This document shows positions 51,988 to 62,695 of a DNA stretch of 64,000 nt, piece by piece. This DNA comes from Cryoendolithus antarcticus (taxonomy: Eukaryota; Ascomycota; Dothideomycetes; Cladosporiales; Cladosporiaceae). The stretch's first letter is position 1. Each line of letters opens with the position of its first letter. Below the pieces are notes generated by a model. It was not told the origin of the DNA. It saw only the letters and a list, made by a program, of their open reading frames with translations, and did not search any database. The stretch lies in assembly GCA_002077065.1 (NCBI GenBank), contig NAJO01000024.1, positions 372,001 to 436,000 of the forward strand, written 5' to 3'. The translations under genes and the position numbers were made by a program.

Positions 51988-53795
51988 ATGCAGCGTGCTT
52001 TCACTTCCGCGCCGCGGGCAGCCCTCCGCTCGTCATCGAGAGTCACCCCCGGCTCTCTCATTCAGCAAAGATTCGCGCACAAGGTATGGCTGGTAGAAAC
52101 TATTGCAGGGAGGCCAGGTACTGACATGAATCATAGGAGCTCAAGTTCGGCGTCGAAGGCCGCGCCGCCCTCCTCCAAGGTGTCGAGACACTCGCCCGCG
52201 CCGTAGCAACGACCCTCGGACCAAAAGGCCGAAATGTCCTCATCGAGTCGAGTTATGGCTCACCAAAGATCACGAAGGACGGTGTCACAGTCGCTAAAGC
52301 CATCACATTGAAGGATAAGTTCGAGAATCTCGGTGCTCGTCTTCTCCAGGATGTCGCCTCCAAGACGAACGAGGTCGCTGGTGATGGTACCACGACCGCA
52401 ACAGTCCTTGCGCGCGCGATTTTCTCCGAGACCGTGAAGAACGTAGCCGCTGGATGCAACCCGATGGATCTCCGCAGAGGGACGCAAGCGGCTGTCGAGG
52501 CCGTGATCAAGTACCTAGAGAAGAACAAGAGGGATATCACGACTTCCGCGGAGATTGGTCAAGTGGCCACCATCTCCGCCAACGGTGATGAGCACATCGG
52601 TGCACTGCTCGCGAAGGCCATGGAGAAGGTCGGCAAGGAGGGTGTCATCACTGTGAAGGAGGGCAAGACGATCGAGGACGAGCTCGAGGTGACTGAGGGC
52701 ATGAAGTTCGACCGCGGGTACATCTCGCCTTACTTCATCACGGATACCAAGTCACAGAAGGTGGAGTTCGAGAAGCCGTTGATATTGCTTTCGGAGAAGA
52801 AGATCTCGGCGGTGCAGGATATCGTGCCGGCGCTTGAGGCTTCGCAGCAGCTGAGACGGCCGCTGGTCATCATTGCTGAGGATATTGATGGTGAGGCGCT
52901 GGCTGTGTGCATCTTGAACAAGCTGCGCGGACAGCTGCAGGTCGTTGCCGTCAAGGCACCAGGGTTCGGTGACAACAGGAAGAGCATTCTTGGCGATCTC
53001 GCGGTCCTCACAAACGGCACGGTCTTCACCGATGAGCTTGACATCAAGCTCGAGAAGGCTACACCCGAGATGCTCGGATCTACTGGCTCTATCACGATCA
53101 CGAAGGAGGACACTGTGCTACTCAACGGCGAGGGCAGCAAGGACCGCGTCACCGATCGATGCGAGCAGATCCGCGGCGTCATGGCCGACCCGACTACCAG
53201 CGAGTACGAGAAGGAGAAGCTGCAAGAGCGTCTTGCCAAGCTCTCCGGCGGCGTGGCAGTCATCAAGGTTGGTGGCTCGTCTGAAGTCGAGGTGAGCGAG
53301 AAGAAGGACCGTATGGTCGATGCGCTGAACGCCACCCGCGCTGCAGTCGAGGAGGGTATCCTCCCCGGCGGTGGCACTGCCCTGCTCAAGGCTGCGGCCA
53401 ACGCTCTCGGCTCGATCAAGACTGCCAACTTCGACCAACAGCTTGGTGTTGCGATTGTCAAGTCCGCAATTACGAAGCCAGCTCGGATTATCGTCGAGAA
53501 CGCTGGTGCTGAGGGCTCGGTCGTCGTTGGCAAGCTTATGGACGAGTTCGGCAGTGACTTCAACAAGGGCTTCGACAGCTCGAAGGGCGAGTACGTCGAT
53601 ATGATCGCTTCCGGTATCCTGGATCCCTTCAAGGTCGTGCGAACGGGTCTGATGGACGCCTCTGGTGTTGCGTCACTCCTCGGTACGACTGAGGTTGCTA
53701 TCGTGGAAGCACCTGAGAAGGAGGCACCACCCATGGGCGGTATGGGTGGTGGCATGGGCGGCATGGGCGGAGGTATGGGAGGCATGGGGTTCTAG
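51988..53795 (+). CDS. HSP60: Mitochondrial chaperonin Hsp60
   Basis: Two exons (51988-52083, 52137-53795) give 584 residues. Exon 1 is exactly the mitochondrial presequence ([19 protein letters not shown]...QQRFAH, Arg/Ser-rich, no acids). The GroEL body starts with [21 protein letters not shown]-site motifs are [22 protein letters not shown] and [12 protein letters not shown]; the late [10 protein letters not shown] is also present. It ends in the usual GGM repeats. It folds imported matrix proteins together with Hsp10. A 351-codon antisense frame is a composition shadow. Confidence 0.98.
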
Positions 53796-54295
53796 GGTGA
53801 TGCGCTACTGGGGTGACAAAGGCACGGTGTACAGCATGGCTCCACGAAGAGCAACCCGCCATCCTCCGCTCTCGACTTGCATTTGCTTAGCGAAGTGGCG
53901 TTTGCTATTCGGCTTCGGAGGTGGTGGGGAGTGTGTAGTGTAGTGTAGTGTATTATATAGACTGTCTTGATAGTCGAATGGAAAAGCTTCAACTTTACCT
54001 CCTCACCTCACTTTCGCTGTTGCCTTTGAGCCTCATCAACACAAGGCATGCCCAGGCGTGCCATGGTGTCGATCACTTCCTGACCCCTGTGCACATCACG
54101 TCTGGCCCGCGAGCTGAACGTCTTTGCTACGTCAACGCTACGAAATGTCACCCGCTATCATGCAGACATCGCAGCACTGCCCCCTGGACCTCTCATACCC
54201 TATTTTTGCTGGCTGAACCTCGTCCAGCGAGTAACACCTCCACCATGTGCCGATAACACCCTGCCTACCCTCCTATATCCCTCACGTGCCCCGCC
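53796..54295. other. Intergenic
   Basis: Contains a short (TAGTG)n microsatellite around 53932-53952 and the pyrimidine-rich leader of the phosphatase gene. No gene seen. Confidence 0.5.
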
Positions 54296-57200
54296 ATGGC
54301 CCTGAGCACCGCCACCTCTTCCCGCCCCGCCAGCACAATCTCCACCATCTCCGCCAGCAGTCTGATGCAGAATGTGCCTGGGCACTTCCCAGCTCCCACG
54401 CCTTCCGAGGAGGATTTGGAAGTTCCATTGCAATCTCTCTCCCAGGCTGTGCACGCGAGACGAGCTGAATATGTGAGACCCAAGCACGTGCGTATCAAGC
54501 TTGGTACCTGGAACACGGCTGCTTTCAAAGGCACGGAGAAGGATGTAGCCGGCTGGTTTGTGGAGGGCAAAGGCGTGACGTCGGAGTTTGCTGGGCTCAA
54601 TTTGGGGGATGCTGCGAAGGAGAGGCTGGAGGACAGGGAAGGGCCAGCGGAGCAGGAGGCACGGTATGAGAAGAAGGCTGGCACGCTGCCGCAGGGCGAT
54701 GTGGGCGTGCTGCCGGGACGAGGGGATGTAGGGCTGTATGTGCTAGGGCTGCAGGAGGTGGTGGATATCACTTCATTCACTGAGGCGCTGAGACCGTATA
54801 CGGATCCTTCCGTGGCTATACGGTGGAAGGAGGCTGTCAAGGAAGGGCTGCCGGAGGATTATGTGCTTGTTGCTGAACAGCAGCTGTTGGGGCTGTTGCT
54901 GCTTATTTACGCTGCGCCGGAGGTGGCGAGCGAGGTTAGGAGCGTGAGTACTACGAGTGTTGGGACGGGGATCGGAGGGTACATGGGGAATAAGGGAGCT
55001 GTTACGGCGAGGATCGTGCTGGGCGAGACGACGAGACTGGTGTTTGTGAACTGCCATATGGCTGCAGGGGCGGACAAGCCTTCTCTGGAGCGACGGAACT
55101 GGGACGCATCGCAGATACTGAGTAGGACGCGGTTTGAGCCGATTAAGGATTCTATGGACTTGGCGCAGACTACTGGAGAGCAGATTGGTGATGAAGATTT
55201 TGCTTTCTGGATGGGTGATCTGAACTACAGATTGCAGGATATCCCGGGGGATGATGTTAGGAGACTCCTTATGCTGCATACGAGGAATGAGTATGATTTG
55301 AGCCAGAGGTCTGCGAGGAAGATTGATGGTGAGATCGAGAATGCTAAGGAGTCCGTCAAGCGCAGAGTAGAGGGACGACTTAGCGACGAGTCAAACGACA
55401 CTGCGTCTACTTCTGCTGCGAGCGGCCGGACGAGTCAAGACACAACGAGTACTGCTCCTACGCTGATGGATGAGGTATCAGCGAGTGAAGATCCGACGAG
55501 TCTGCAGACGACACTTGCATGCTTGTTACCGCACGACGAGCTGCATGCACAGATGAAGACCCGCAAGGCCTTCCACGACGGCTGGCGCGAAGGTCCTATC
55601 AGGTTCTTGCCGACGTACAAGTATGATGTGGGAAGTGTGGGTGTCTTCGACTCGAGTGACAAGAAGCGCTCTCCATCGTGGTGTGACCGGATACTGTACA
55701 GGAGCCGGCGCGACAGACTCGCATACGAGGCTCGCATCAAGGAAGAGGAGACTGCTCGGAGGAAGGACGAGGAGATGAAAGCGAATGGGACTGACCTAGC
55801 TGCAAGCGATGATGAAATCCTCTTCGATTACGACCCAGAGACAGATGGCGGCGAGCGAGACTATGATGAGTACGATGATAACGCCGACGGCGTTGTGATC
55901 ACGAGAGAAGGCTTCGAAGACGAGCTGACTCAAGAGTACTACACTGCCCACCAGCGAGTTCTCTCCTCGGACCACAAGCCTCTAGACGCAGTCTTCATGC
56001 TAAAGTACGATGCTGTGGTCTCCGAATTGAAGGCCAAAGTTCACACCGAGGTGGCTAAGGAGCTTGATAAGGTCGAGAACGACAGCCGTCCGGACGTGAC
56101 TGTGGTCGTTGATAAGCACCGTGCAGAAGATACGGAGTCTGATGACACCGATCCTGCGAACTTCGAAGGTGTCTGGTTCGGTGAGGTTAGATGGGGCCAG
56201 GCGAAGCACCGCACGCTGACTATCGCTAATACTGGTCGCGTGGCTGCGAGCTTCACACTGATTGAACGGCCTGTTGGCGCTGGGCAGTCTTCTGGCGTGG
56301 CGCCCAAGTGGCTGAATTTGAAAGTCAACAACGAGCATGTTCGTAGCTCAAGTACGGGCAGCCAAGCCGTACGACTGGAGCCAGGTGAGACAACGATCAT
56401 CGAGCTCGAGCTCCGAATCTTCGACGTATCCGTTGCCACATCCCTGAATGAAGGCAGCGAAACTCTAGACGACATCCTCGTGCTCCGCGTCGCAGAGGGT
56501 CGGGATCACTTCGTCCCTGTCCGCGGTACTTGGCTCGAGACCTCACTTGGCCGCTCAATAAGCAAGCTCGTGCGCATCCCAGAAGGCGGAATCCGGCGAC
56601 TGCAACGCCAGACCCCTGAAGGCAAGAACCGCTCTCGTGGCACTTCGGCCGCTTCCGGTACAAAGTCCAGCATGGATAGTCCGAGGATCTCATTGCAAGA
56701 CGCTCCCGTACGTTTCTCCGCGCCGCGCGAGCTGTTCAGGCTGACTGAAGTCGTAGAAGAGTTGAGTGGGCGTGTTGTCGCGGAGTGGGAGATGACGTCT
56801 AATGAAGACTCGGGCAAGCCGCCGTGGGTGGGACATCCTAGCTGGCCGTTTGAAGAGGCCTGCTGGACAGAGAAGGGTACAGAGCAGTGGAACGAGGCGC
56901 TGAGTGATGCGTGTGATGCGCTGGATTCTGATAAGCCGCTTGAGGCGAGTATGCCGGGTGGGCTGCCGAAGATGCAGAGGTTGTACGTGCTTGCACAACT
57001 ACTTCTGCTGTTCTTGGAGGGGATCCCTGAGGGTGTTATACCGGATGAGATATGGCTGGAGATCGAAGCCTGTCTCGCAAGCACTGGCAGAGCGAAGCCG
57101 GAGCCCAATGCTGAAGAGCAACGCATGGCCATTTCGGAACTCCTCTCCCAATCGCCGAGCCACAGCATCTCCTTCGTACTGATCACTTCGATGCTCGATC

Positions 57201-57481
57201 GGCTTGTCCAGGAGATTACAAAGTCCGACACCAAGGAGCCGGAGGCTGAGCCTGCTGCTACCTCGCCGCGACGGCTGGCTGGACCGTTCAGACGTATGAC
57301 AGGGACTGGGAAGTTGCCGACTCTTGCACCGAGGGAGCAGAGCGCGCATGCACTTGCGAAAATCTTTGCGCCTTTGGTGGCACCTGTGCCCACATCAGGA
57401 GGGGATAAGGCAAGAAGCACACATGAAAGGCGAAGAGTGGAGCTCATGGAGCTCTTTCTTCTCAAGCGTGGGAACGGATGA
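54296..57481 (+). CDS. OCRL/INPP5B-type inositol polyphosphate 5-phosphatase
   Basis: Intronless, 1061 residues. The IPPc domain (about 65-575) has KLGTWNTAAFKG, LQEVVDITSF, VNCHMAAGADKPSLERRNWD, WMGDLNYRL (305-313), RSPSWCDRILYRS (about 459-471) and SSDHKPLDAVF. These are the defining metal and phosphate-binding motifs. Inserts include Ser/Thr and acidic stretches. Next is an ASH-like beta domain (GVWFGEVRWGQAKHRTLTIANTG, about 625) and a degenerate RhoGAP-like C-terminus (MQRLYVLAQLLLLFLEGIP). This is the animal OCRL domain order. It removes the 5-phosphate from PI(4,5)P2 on endomembranes. Confidence 0.92.
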   Translation: MALSTATSSRPASTISTISASSLMQNVPGHFPAPTPSEEDLEVPLQSLSQAVHARRAEYVRPKHVRIKLGTWNTAAFKGTEKDVAGWFVEGKGVTSEFAGLNLGDAAKERLEDREGPAEQEARYEKKAGTLPQGDVGVLPGRGDVGLYVLGLQEVVDITSFTEALRPYTDPSVAIRWKEAVKEGLPEDYVLVAEQQLLGLLLLIYAAPEVASEVRSVSTTSVGTGIGGYMGNKGAVTARIVLGETTRLVFVNCHMAAGADKPSLERRNWDASQILSRTRFEPIKDSMDLAQTTGEQIGDEDFAFWMGDLNYRLQDIPGDDVRRLLMLHTRNEYDLSQRSARKIDGEIENAKESVKRRVEGRLSDESNDTASTSAASGRTSQDTTSTAPTLMDEVSASEDPTSLQTTLACLLPHDELHAQMKTRKAFHDGWREGPIRFLPTYKYDVGSVGVFDSSDKKRSPSWCDRILYRSRRDRLAYEARIKEEETARRKDEEMKANGTDLAASDDEILFDYDPETDGGERDYDEYDDNADGVVITREGFEDELTQEYYTAHQRVLSSDHKPLDAVFMLKYDAVVSELKAKVHTEVAKELDKVENDSRPDVTVVVDKHRAEDTESDDTDPANFEGVWFGEVRWGQAKHRTLTIANTGRVAASFTLIERPVGAGQSSGVAPKWLNLKVNNEHVRSSSTGSQAVRLEPGETTIIELELRIFDVSVATSLNEGSETLDDILVLRVAEGRDHFVPVRGTWLETSLGRSISKLVRIPEGGIRRLQRQTPEGKNRSRGTSAASGTKSSMDSPRISLQDAPVRFSAPRELFRLTEVVEELSGRVVAEWEMTSNEDSGKPPWVGHPSWPFEEACWTEKGTEQWNEALSDACDALDSDKPLEASMPGGLPKMQRLYVLAQLLLLFLEGIPEGVIPDEIWLEIEACLASTGRAKPEPNAEEQRMAISELLSQSPSHSISFVLITSMLDRLVQEITKSDTKEPEAEPAATSPRRLAGPFRRMTGTGKLPTLAPREQSAHALAKIFAPLVAPVPTSGGDKARSTHERRRVELMELFLLKRGNG

Positions 57482-58086
57482 TGGATTGACGACCATGCTA
57501 CCTTTGATTCAATACCGGCTATGCTGCCGTGACAACTCGTTGTCATCTATTGCTATCCGCTCACGTTCGAGCGAGCCGTCGACTGCTTTCGCCCATTGGA
57601 CAGATCAGGCCTGTGCCAGTGGATCACCACCGTCACCCGACTCTGCTCGCGGCGCAAAGATTGCGCGTGCTTCAACGTCCTACGCACGCGATGTTGTTGA
57701 TCGCTCCATTTGACACACGTCCACCGATGATCTCGTTTTCGAGCCCTGGACCGCAAGCATGGAGTACGGCAGATGCGGCTCCGCATTGCATGGCGTAGAC
57801 AGTCGGTCGGTTCATTACACTCGAGTAGCGTAACGTGGCGTGCCACATTGCTTCGGCGCTGTTGGCTAACCGGATGATGCTCGAAGAATTACTATCGATT
57901 GGCTGGTAATAAGTCATGGATATGCTGTTGGCAGTAGCTGCGCGACCAGCTTTGCGCTCGCGGCAAGCGGCATCAAGGCCGGGGGTTCAGGCGTCATGGG
58001 AGTCCTGAGCTGATGTCGTTGTAGTCTTAGACATGTGGTCCATCGAGTTGTGATGGCTCCAGGTCTTATCGGAACAGGCAGCCTCT
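57482..58086. other. Intergenic
   Basis: Between convergent genes; no signal recognised. Confidence 0.5.
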
Positions 58087-58443
58087 TCATCTCTCCTTCT
58101 CGCCCACCAATCCCTCCTTCAATGTATCAAAGTCCGGAAAGCTGATGTACCCGTCCCGCTGATGCACGCAGTCCTCCCAGCTCCGTCGTCTCTCCATGGG
58201 TGGTGCTTCGGTGGGCGAGCTATCCGTACTGCTCCCAACGTAGTTACTCGTTGTCCTTCGCGGCGATGCTGTGCGTGACGCGACTTGCGAAAGGAAGGAT
58301 CGGGCATTCGTACAGGTGCTGCTCCAGCTGCGGACCGGTGAGGTACTAGAGGGAACGTTGTATGAGTGCTGGCGGTTGATGGAAGGAGGCGTGAGTTTGG
58401 GAGGGGTGAGGACGGGCTGCTTAAGGGTCTTGGACTGAGCCAT
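58087..58443 (-). CDS. Small conserved-looking hypothetical protein
   Basis: Intronless, 118 residues. Pro/Ser/Thr-rich N-terminus (KQPVLTPPKLTPPSINRQHS), then RRRSWEDCVHQRDGYISFPDFDTLKE near the end. The last stretch has the look of a short conserved fungal motif, but I cannot name the family. Probably disordered and phosphorylated at SP/TP sites. Confidence 0.6.
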   Translation of the reverse strand: MAQSKTLKQPVLTPPKLTPPSINRQHSYNVPSSTSPVRSWSSTCTNARSFLSQVASRTASPRRTTSNYVGSSTDSSPTEAPPMERRRSWEDCVHQRDGYISFPDFDTLKEGLVGEKER

Positions 58444-60016
58444 CGCGAGATGAAGTCAATCAGGCTTAGAAGGTTTGCTAGCGATGGACCTGTCCAAACC
58501 GGCCAGAGGTCGCGTGCTGCTTGGGTTATGGTCCTGATCAGACGCTAACAGCTCTCGAAACCTGATTGTAATGCAGATTGCAGAAGTGTTGACTTGTGGC
58601 GAAGGAGGACAATCAGGTGAAGAGGGTCGAGCTTTCCGGGTAGTCCTGATCGTTTCGCCTTCCCAGTCTCACATGCGTTAGCGAACAGCAGACACAGCAT
58701 CCGTTGAGGGACCTTGGGGCAACAATGACCAAATACAAACAGACAAGTCACCTCGTACTACCCCAATAGAAAACAGAGAAAGACCAAAGTACCTATACAA
58801 CTTACGTGTCACCCCTCAACTCCCCTCTCTTACCGATCGAGACTCTCCTCACTCCTCCGATGATGCCTGAACGGCACATCAGCATCCAGTAATCAACATG
58901 ACATCGCACACTGGGCAAATCGGATCTTTGTGGCTTTGTCGTGCAGCGGCTGGGGTCGTGTGCTGTCGGGCCATGCCTGCTCGCCGCTAGAGAAGAGGAG
59001 GCGGGCATGGTGCGCCGGGCCGCGAGCCTGAGAGGTCTACTGTGTCAGGGCGGAGCATGAATGAGGGGAGGCGGTGACGGCAGAGTAGATGGGTGTGCTG
59101 GAGTGTAGCATTCCACGCGATAGGCCGCCCTGACTGCGACGAGATAGCTGCCGTCTGTTGTGTTCCAGGCATATCAAGATTGCCTCCACGCGTTACAGTG
59201 GACTGACTGCACAGTGCCGCAAGGCTGACACGCGAACACATGGCGCCCAGCGGGTGGCCGCCGTCCGTCAGGCCGCAGACAGCTTGGGAGACGCTACTGC
59301 ACTACCTGCATGCCGCAGCTAACAAATCGACCAGGTCGCCATGTGCCGCGCCAGCAGAGCCTGGCCGCGGACGTGAACGGTACGAGTGGACAAGGAGAGC
59401 CCAAGGAGCGATCCACTTTGTCAGCGGTGTGATCAGTAAAGTGATGTGATAGTGAGAGCTGCTTCCACGCGAGCAGGGAGATTGGATTCAAAGGTCAAGG
59501 ACAATGAATTTGTGCGGGCTGAATCGCGGTGCGTTGTATGGAAGGCGGGAGGCGGCTTCCGAGATGGCGACCAGACTCCATCAGCAGGCGGTGGCACACC
59601 GACTCTGGGAGGAAGTGCAGAGCGAGCATATTGTGAACAACCTCTCAACCAGCGCAGAACCTCGAATCACAGATGGTCGCCAGTTTTGTCCATCTCATCG
59701 ACATCAGCGACCGAGTTCCTCCAGCGCAGTCAGCACTACTCCGACAGGTACCACAAGCACAGTATCGTTGTAGCAGGTACCATAAACGATCCATATACAT
59801 GTATGTGCCATTAGGAGCGGAGTCGTCTCCGACGTAGCATGATCCCTCGCCGGCAGTCAGCTCACGATTGCAGAAAAGGGGTCCCGGGTCCATTGCCAAT
59901 AGCACATGCCCGTGAGCGCTGATGGCTTGTCTCGAATCAGTGATCCGAGTGAACCTCGTGTATGTACATATGCTACACTCCAGATGGCGCAATCACGTTG
60001 ACCGTGGTACCTGAGA
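58444..60016. other. Intergenic, 1.6 kb
   Basis: Upstream of the small protein and downstream of COQ8. Short frames on both strands, no recognisable product, tRNA or repeat. Confidence 0.45.
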
Positions 60017-62437
60017 TCACCTTCGTAACCACGAAAGATCGGCCCCTTCAGGTAGCCGCCTCCTGAAAGTGCCTTCACTCTTCTGCTTCTCCTCCCAAAG
60101 CTTCACAGCATTCGCAAACATTCCTTGCGCCTCAACCCTACTTCCCAATCTAGCACAAAGCAAAAACGCCCCACTCAACTTCCGATGAAGACTATACGTC
60201 TCCTCCGGCGGCGGCCTCAACCTTTCCCTCAACATAAGCCCAATATTTGCCCGCACGCGATCTGTGATAGTTTGATCCTTGAAATCGTACACCTCCCCGC
60301 CGCCCTCATGGAAAGGCTCAGCGAGGACGAGAATCGAGTCCACGTGAGCGTCAAGCATGGCTTTGCTTTCTTCGCCTGTCAAATAGCCAAGCTCGATGGA
60401 GCGGGAGAGGCAGGTCGCGCGATCGTTGCGCGAGGCGGCTATGAGGAGCGAGACGTAGGGTTCAATGAATGCTGAGGCAAAATCGCGCGAGGCACCGAAG
60501 TCTAGGAGCTCGAGGTGCTGTGAGGAGCGGTCGTAGAGGAAGTTCGTCCAGTTCGGGTCGGTCTGCATGAACTGCCATTCCATTACTTCTCGCAGACAGA
60601 GGCGCAGGACTTGGCTGCCAATCCAGTCGCGCTCCGATTGCGTGAGGTCTGGGATCTTGGTCACGGCTGTGCCCGTCATAAAGTCTGCGGTCAGGACGTC
60701 TATGCCGCTCGCTTTGGGGTAGATGGTAGGGACGGCGAATGTGTTGGGTTCGTCTGAGACGAGGGATTTGAAGCGCGTGCAAGCTTCGGCTTCGCGGATG
60801 TAGTCGCATTCCCAGCCTAGCTCAATCCGAGCATTTGCTACTGTCTTGTCGAAGAAGAGACCTTTCGGGAGGAGGCGGCTGGCTGTGAGAAGCAGGGAGA
60901 TGTTGTTGAGGTCGGAGTCAATGCTGTCCCGCACACCGGGGTATTGGATCTTGACCGCAACGGGCTTGCCGTTTGAGGCGAGAGTTGCTTTGTGGACTTG
61001 GCCGATGGAGGCAGCCGCGACAGGCTTCTCGGAGAAGTCAGAGAAGAGCTCTCGCCAGTTATCGCCGAGATTGCGTGTCAGGACCTCGTCTCGTTGCGAT
61101 GAAGGCATGTAGTCCGCGCTGTCTTGCACCCGTTGCAGGACAGCATTGATAGTGGGTGGAAGCACCTTCGAGTCTTGAAAGCTGATCATCTGCCCAAGCT
61201 TCAGTGCAGCGCCTCGCATGCGACTCAGTTTGGCGACTAGCCTGTTCATATTGGCCTCGCTGAGCATCAGGCTTCCCTCAGCGCCACTGCCTGTGACCCG
61301 GCGTAAGCTTTCTCCCACCGCACCGAACGCCATACTCGTCGCAAGACCGCTATACTGCCAGAGCCGACCAAAGCGCGAAGACGGAACGCGAGACTCGCGC
61401 ATCTCATACGGCGCCGTAGCAGCAGGCTGCGCTTCGGTGGCCAAAGGTGCGTCCAAGGCCGCTTGCTGTGTCGTGTCCTTCGCGATCGAGCTCGCAAGGT
61501 CGGCGGTCTCGGCATCATGCTTCGCGACCTGTGGCTCTGCCGACTCGGACGCCTTGGCTTGAGCGCGTTCTGCGGCTGCTTCTTGCTCCCGTCGTCGTTG
61601 CTCTGCAGCCTTGACCATCTCTGGTAATGGCTTGGGAGACATCCGCTGTCGATTGCCATATGGATTCTTTTTGCCTCCAGTGCGCTGTCCAAGAATCTGC
61701 GAGACCTTCGGACTCGAAAAGATGTCCAGATTGATCTCCTCTGGGACCTCCTCTGCCTGCTCGGATTTTGAGGTAGCGGAATAGTACACATCTTGATTCA
61801 GCTCCTTGTCCTGAACGTGCTTGTCGCTCCCCTGCTCACTCGCTACATGCTCTGGTAGCTCGGTCTGTGGCACGGTATCGATTGTTTGTGCCACTCCCCG
61901 TCCTCTCTCGCTGAAGGTGTCCACGCCCGAGGCCGCCTCTGCCACGGGCTGTTCAGTGATTGTAGCGTCTGATCTTGGCATCTCCGCCTGCTTTACTTCT
62001 TCGCGCTTCCTCAGCGCTGCCAATGACCCATCATCGCCAGACACTGTCTCCGCCGCAATGTCCTCTGCCACAGCGCTGTCCCTCCTCACCTCCGCGGCCA
62101 CACCCTCCACCCCATCCCTCACGTTATCCACTACCTGCTCTCCAGCCTTCCTGACTTCCTCTGCTGTTCTCCGCACCTCCTGCCCTGCCCGCTGTGCCTG
62201 GACCTCAGCTCCATCTGTCCACTTTGCCTTCTCGTCGCCCGCAAATACCTTGCCAAGCTCCCACGCCGCGCCAACAGTGACGGTGACTCTATCAGTCTGC
62301 CACTTGACAGCTTTGACCGCACTACTCGTCTCTTTCAGTACCTCCCACTGTTCTCTGCGAAGTCCAAGGTGTTGACGGCCAATAGCTCGGGCAGTGTTGA
62401 AGAGCTTGGCGGCGTCGAGGATGCGTTTGCCGGCCAT
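60017..62437 (-). CDS. COQ8: Coenzyme Q biosynthesis atypical kinase COQ8/ADCK3
   Basis: Intronless, 806 residues starting MAGKRILDAAKLF (an upstream ATG at 62557 is unlikely). UbiB/ABC1 signatures: the KxGQ motif in ALKLGQMIS (Lys413), the Ala-rich loop AAASIGQVHKA, KIQYPGV, ExD-type helix, QTDPNWTNFL (catalytic loop) and LDFGAS (metal site). COQ8 supports the CoQ synthome in the mitochondrial matrix as an ATPase. The N-terminal 380 residues hold helices and a long acidic/Ala-Glu-rich linker, longer than in yeast. Divergent from DCP1 across 258 bp. Confidence 0.93.
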   Translation of the reverse strand: MAGKRILDAAKLFNTARAIGRQHLGLRREQWEVLKETSSAVKAVKWQTDRVTVTVGAAWELGKVFAGDEKAKWTDGAEVQAQRAGQEVRRTAEEVRKAGEQVVDNVRDGVEGVAAEVRRDSAVAEDIAAETVSGDDGSLAALRKREEVKQAEMPRSDATITEQPVAEAASGVDTFSERGRGVAQTIDTVPQTELPEHVASEQGSDKHVQDKELNQDVYYSATSKSEQAEEVPEEINLDIFSSPKVSQILGQRTGGKKNPYGNRQRMSPKPLPEMVKAAEQRRREQEAAAERAQAKASESAEPQVAKHDAETADLASSIAKDTTQQAALDAPLATEAQPAATAPYEMRESRVPSSRFGRLWQYSGLATSMAFGAVGESLRRVTGSGAEGSLMLSEANMNRLVAKLSRMRGAALKLGQMISFQDSKVLPPTINAVLQRVQDSADYMPSSQRDEVLTRNLGDNWRELFSDFSEKPVAAASIGQVHKATLASNGKPVAVKIQYPGVRDSIDSDLNNISLLLTASRLLPKGLFFDKTVANARIELGWECDYIREAEACTRFKSLVSDEPNTFAVPTIYPKASGIDVLTADFMTGTAVTKIPDLTQSERDWIGSQVLRLCLREVMEWQFMQTDPNWTNFLYDRSSQHLELLDFGASRDFASAFIEPYVSLLIAASRNDRATCLSRSIELGYLTGEESKAMLDAHVDSILVLAEPFHEGGGEVYDFKDQTITDRVRANIGLMLRERLRPPPEETYSLHRKLSGAFLLCARLGSRVEAQGMFANAVKLWEEKQKSEGTFRRRLPEGADLSWLRR

Positions 62438-62695
62438 GCGGTGGGAGATTGGAGTCAGTGGGAGGTCATGATAGGCGTGGGATGACGGAGGGTCCGTTGA
62501 TGGTGCGTGTAGTGAGGGAATACACGTGACATGAATGTAGCAAGTGATCAATGACATGTGATGGACTTTATCTCGGACATAAGAGGCTGCTGTGTACGCA
62601 AAGCCATCCCCCCTTCCTCGGTGTCAATTGCAACACGCTATGATACCACGATAATCACGACGTCTCCCTCCACCACCTCTCTGCACTACGCCGCC

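Noticed and set aside
52730..53785. 351-codon antisense frame over HSP60
   Set aside because: Pro/Ser/Thr-biased translation with no motif; produced by codon bias of the highly conserved HSP60 on the other strand.
56506..57546. 346-codon antisense frame over the 5-phosphatase
   Set aside because: Ser-rich shadow of the coding strand.
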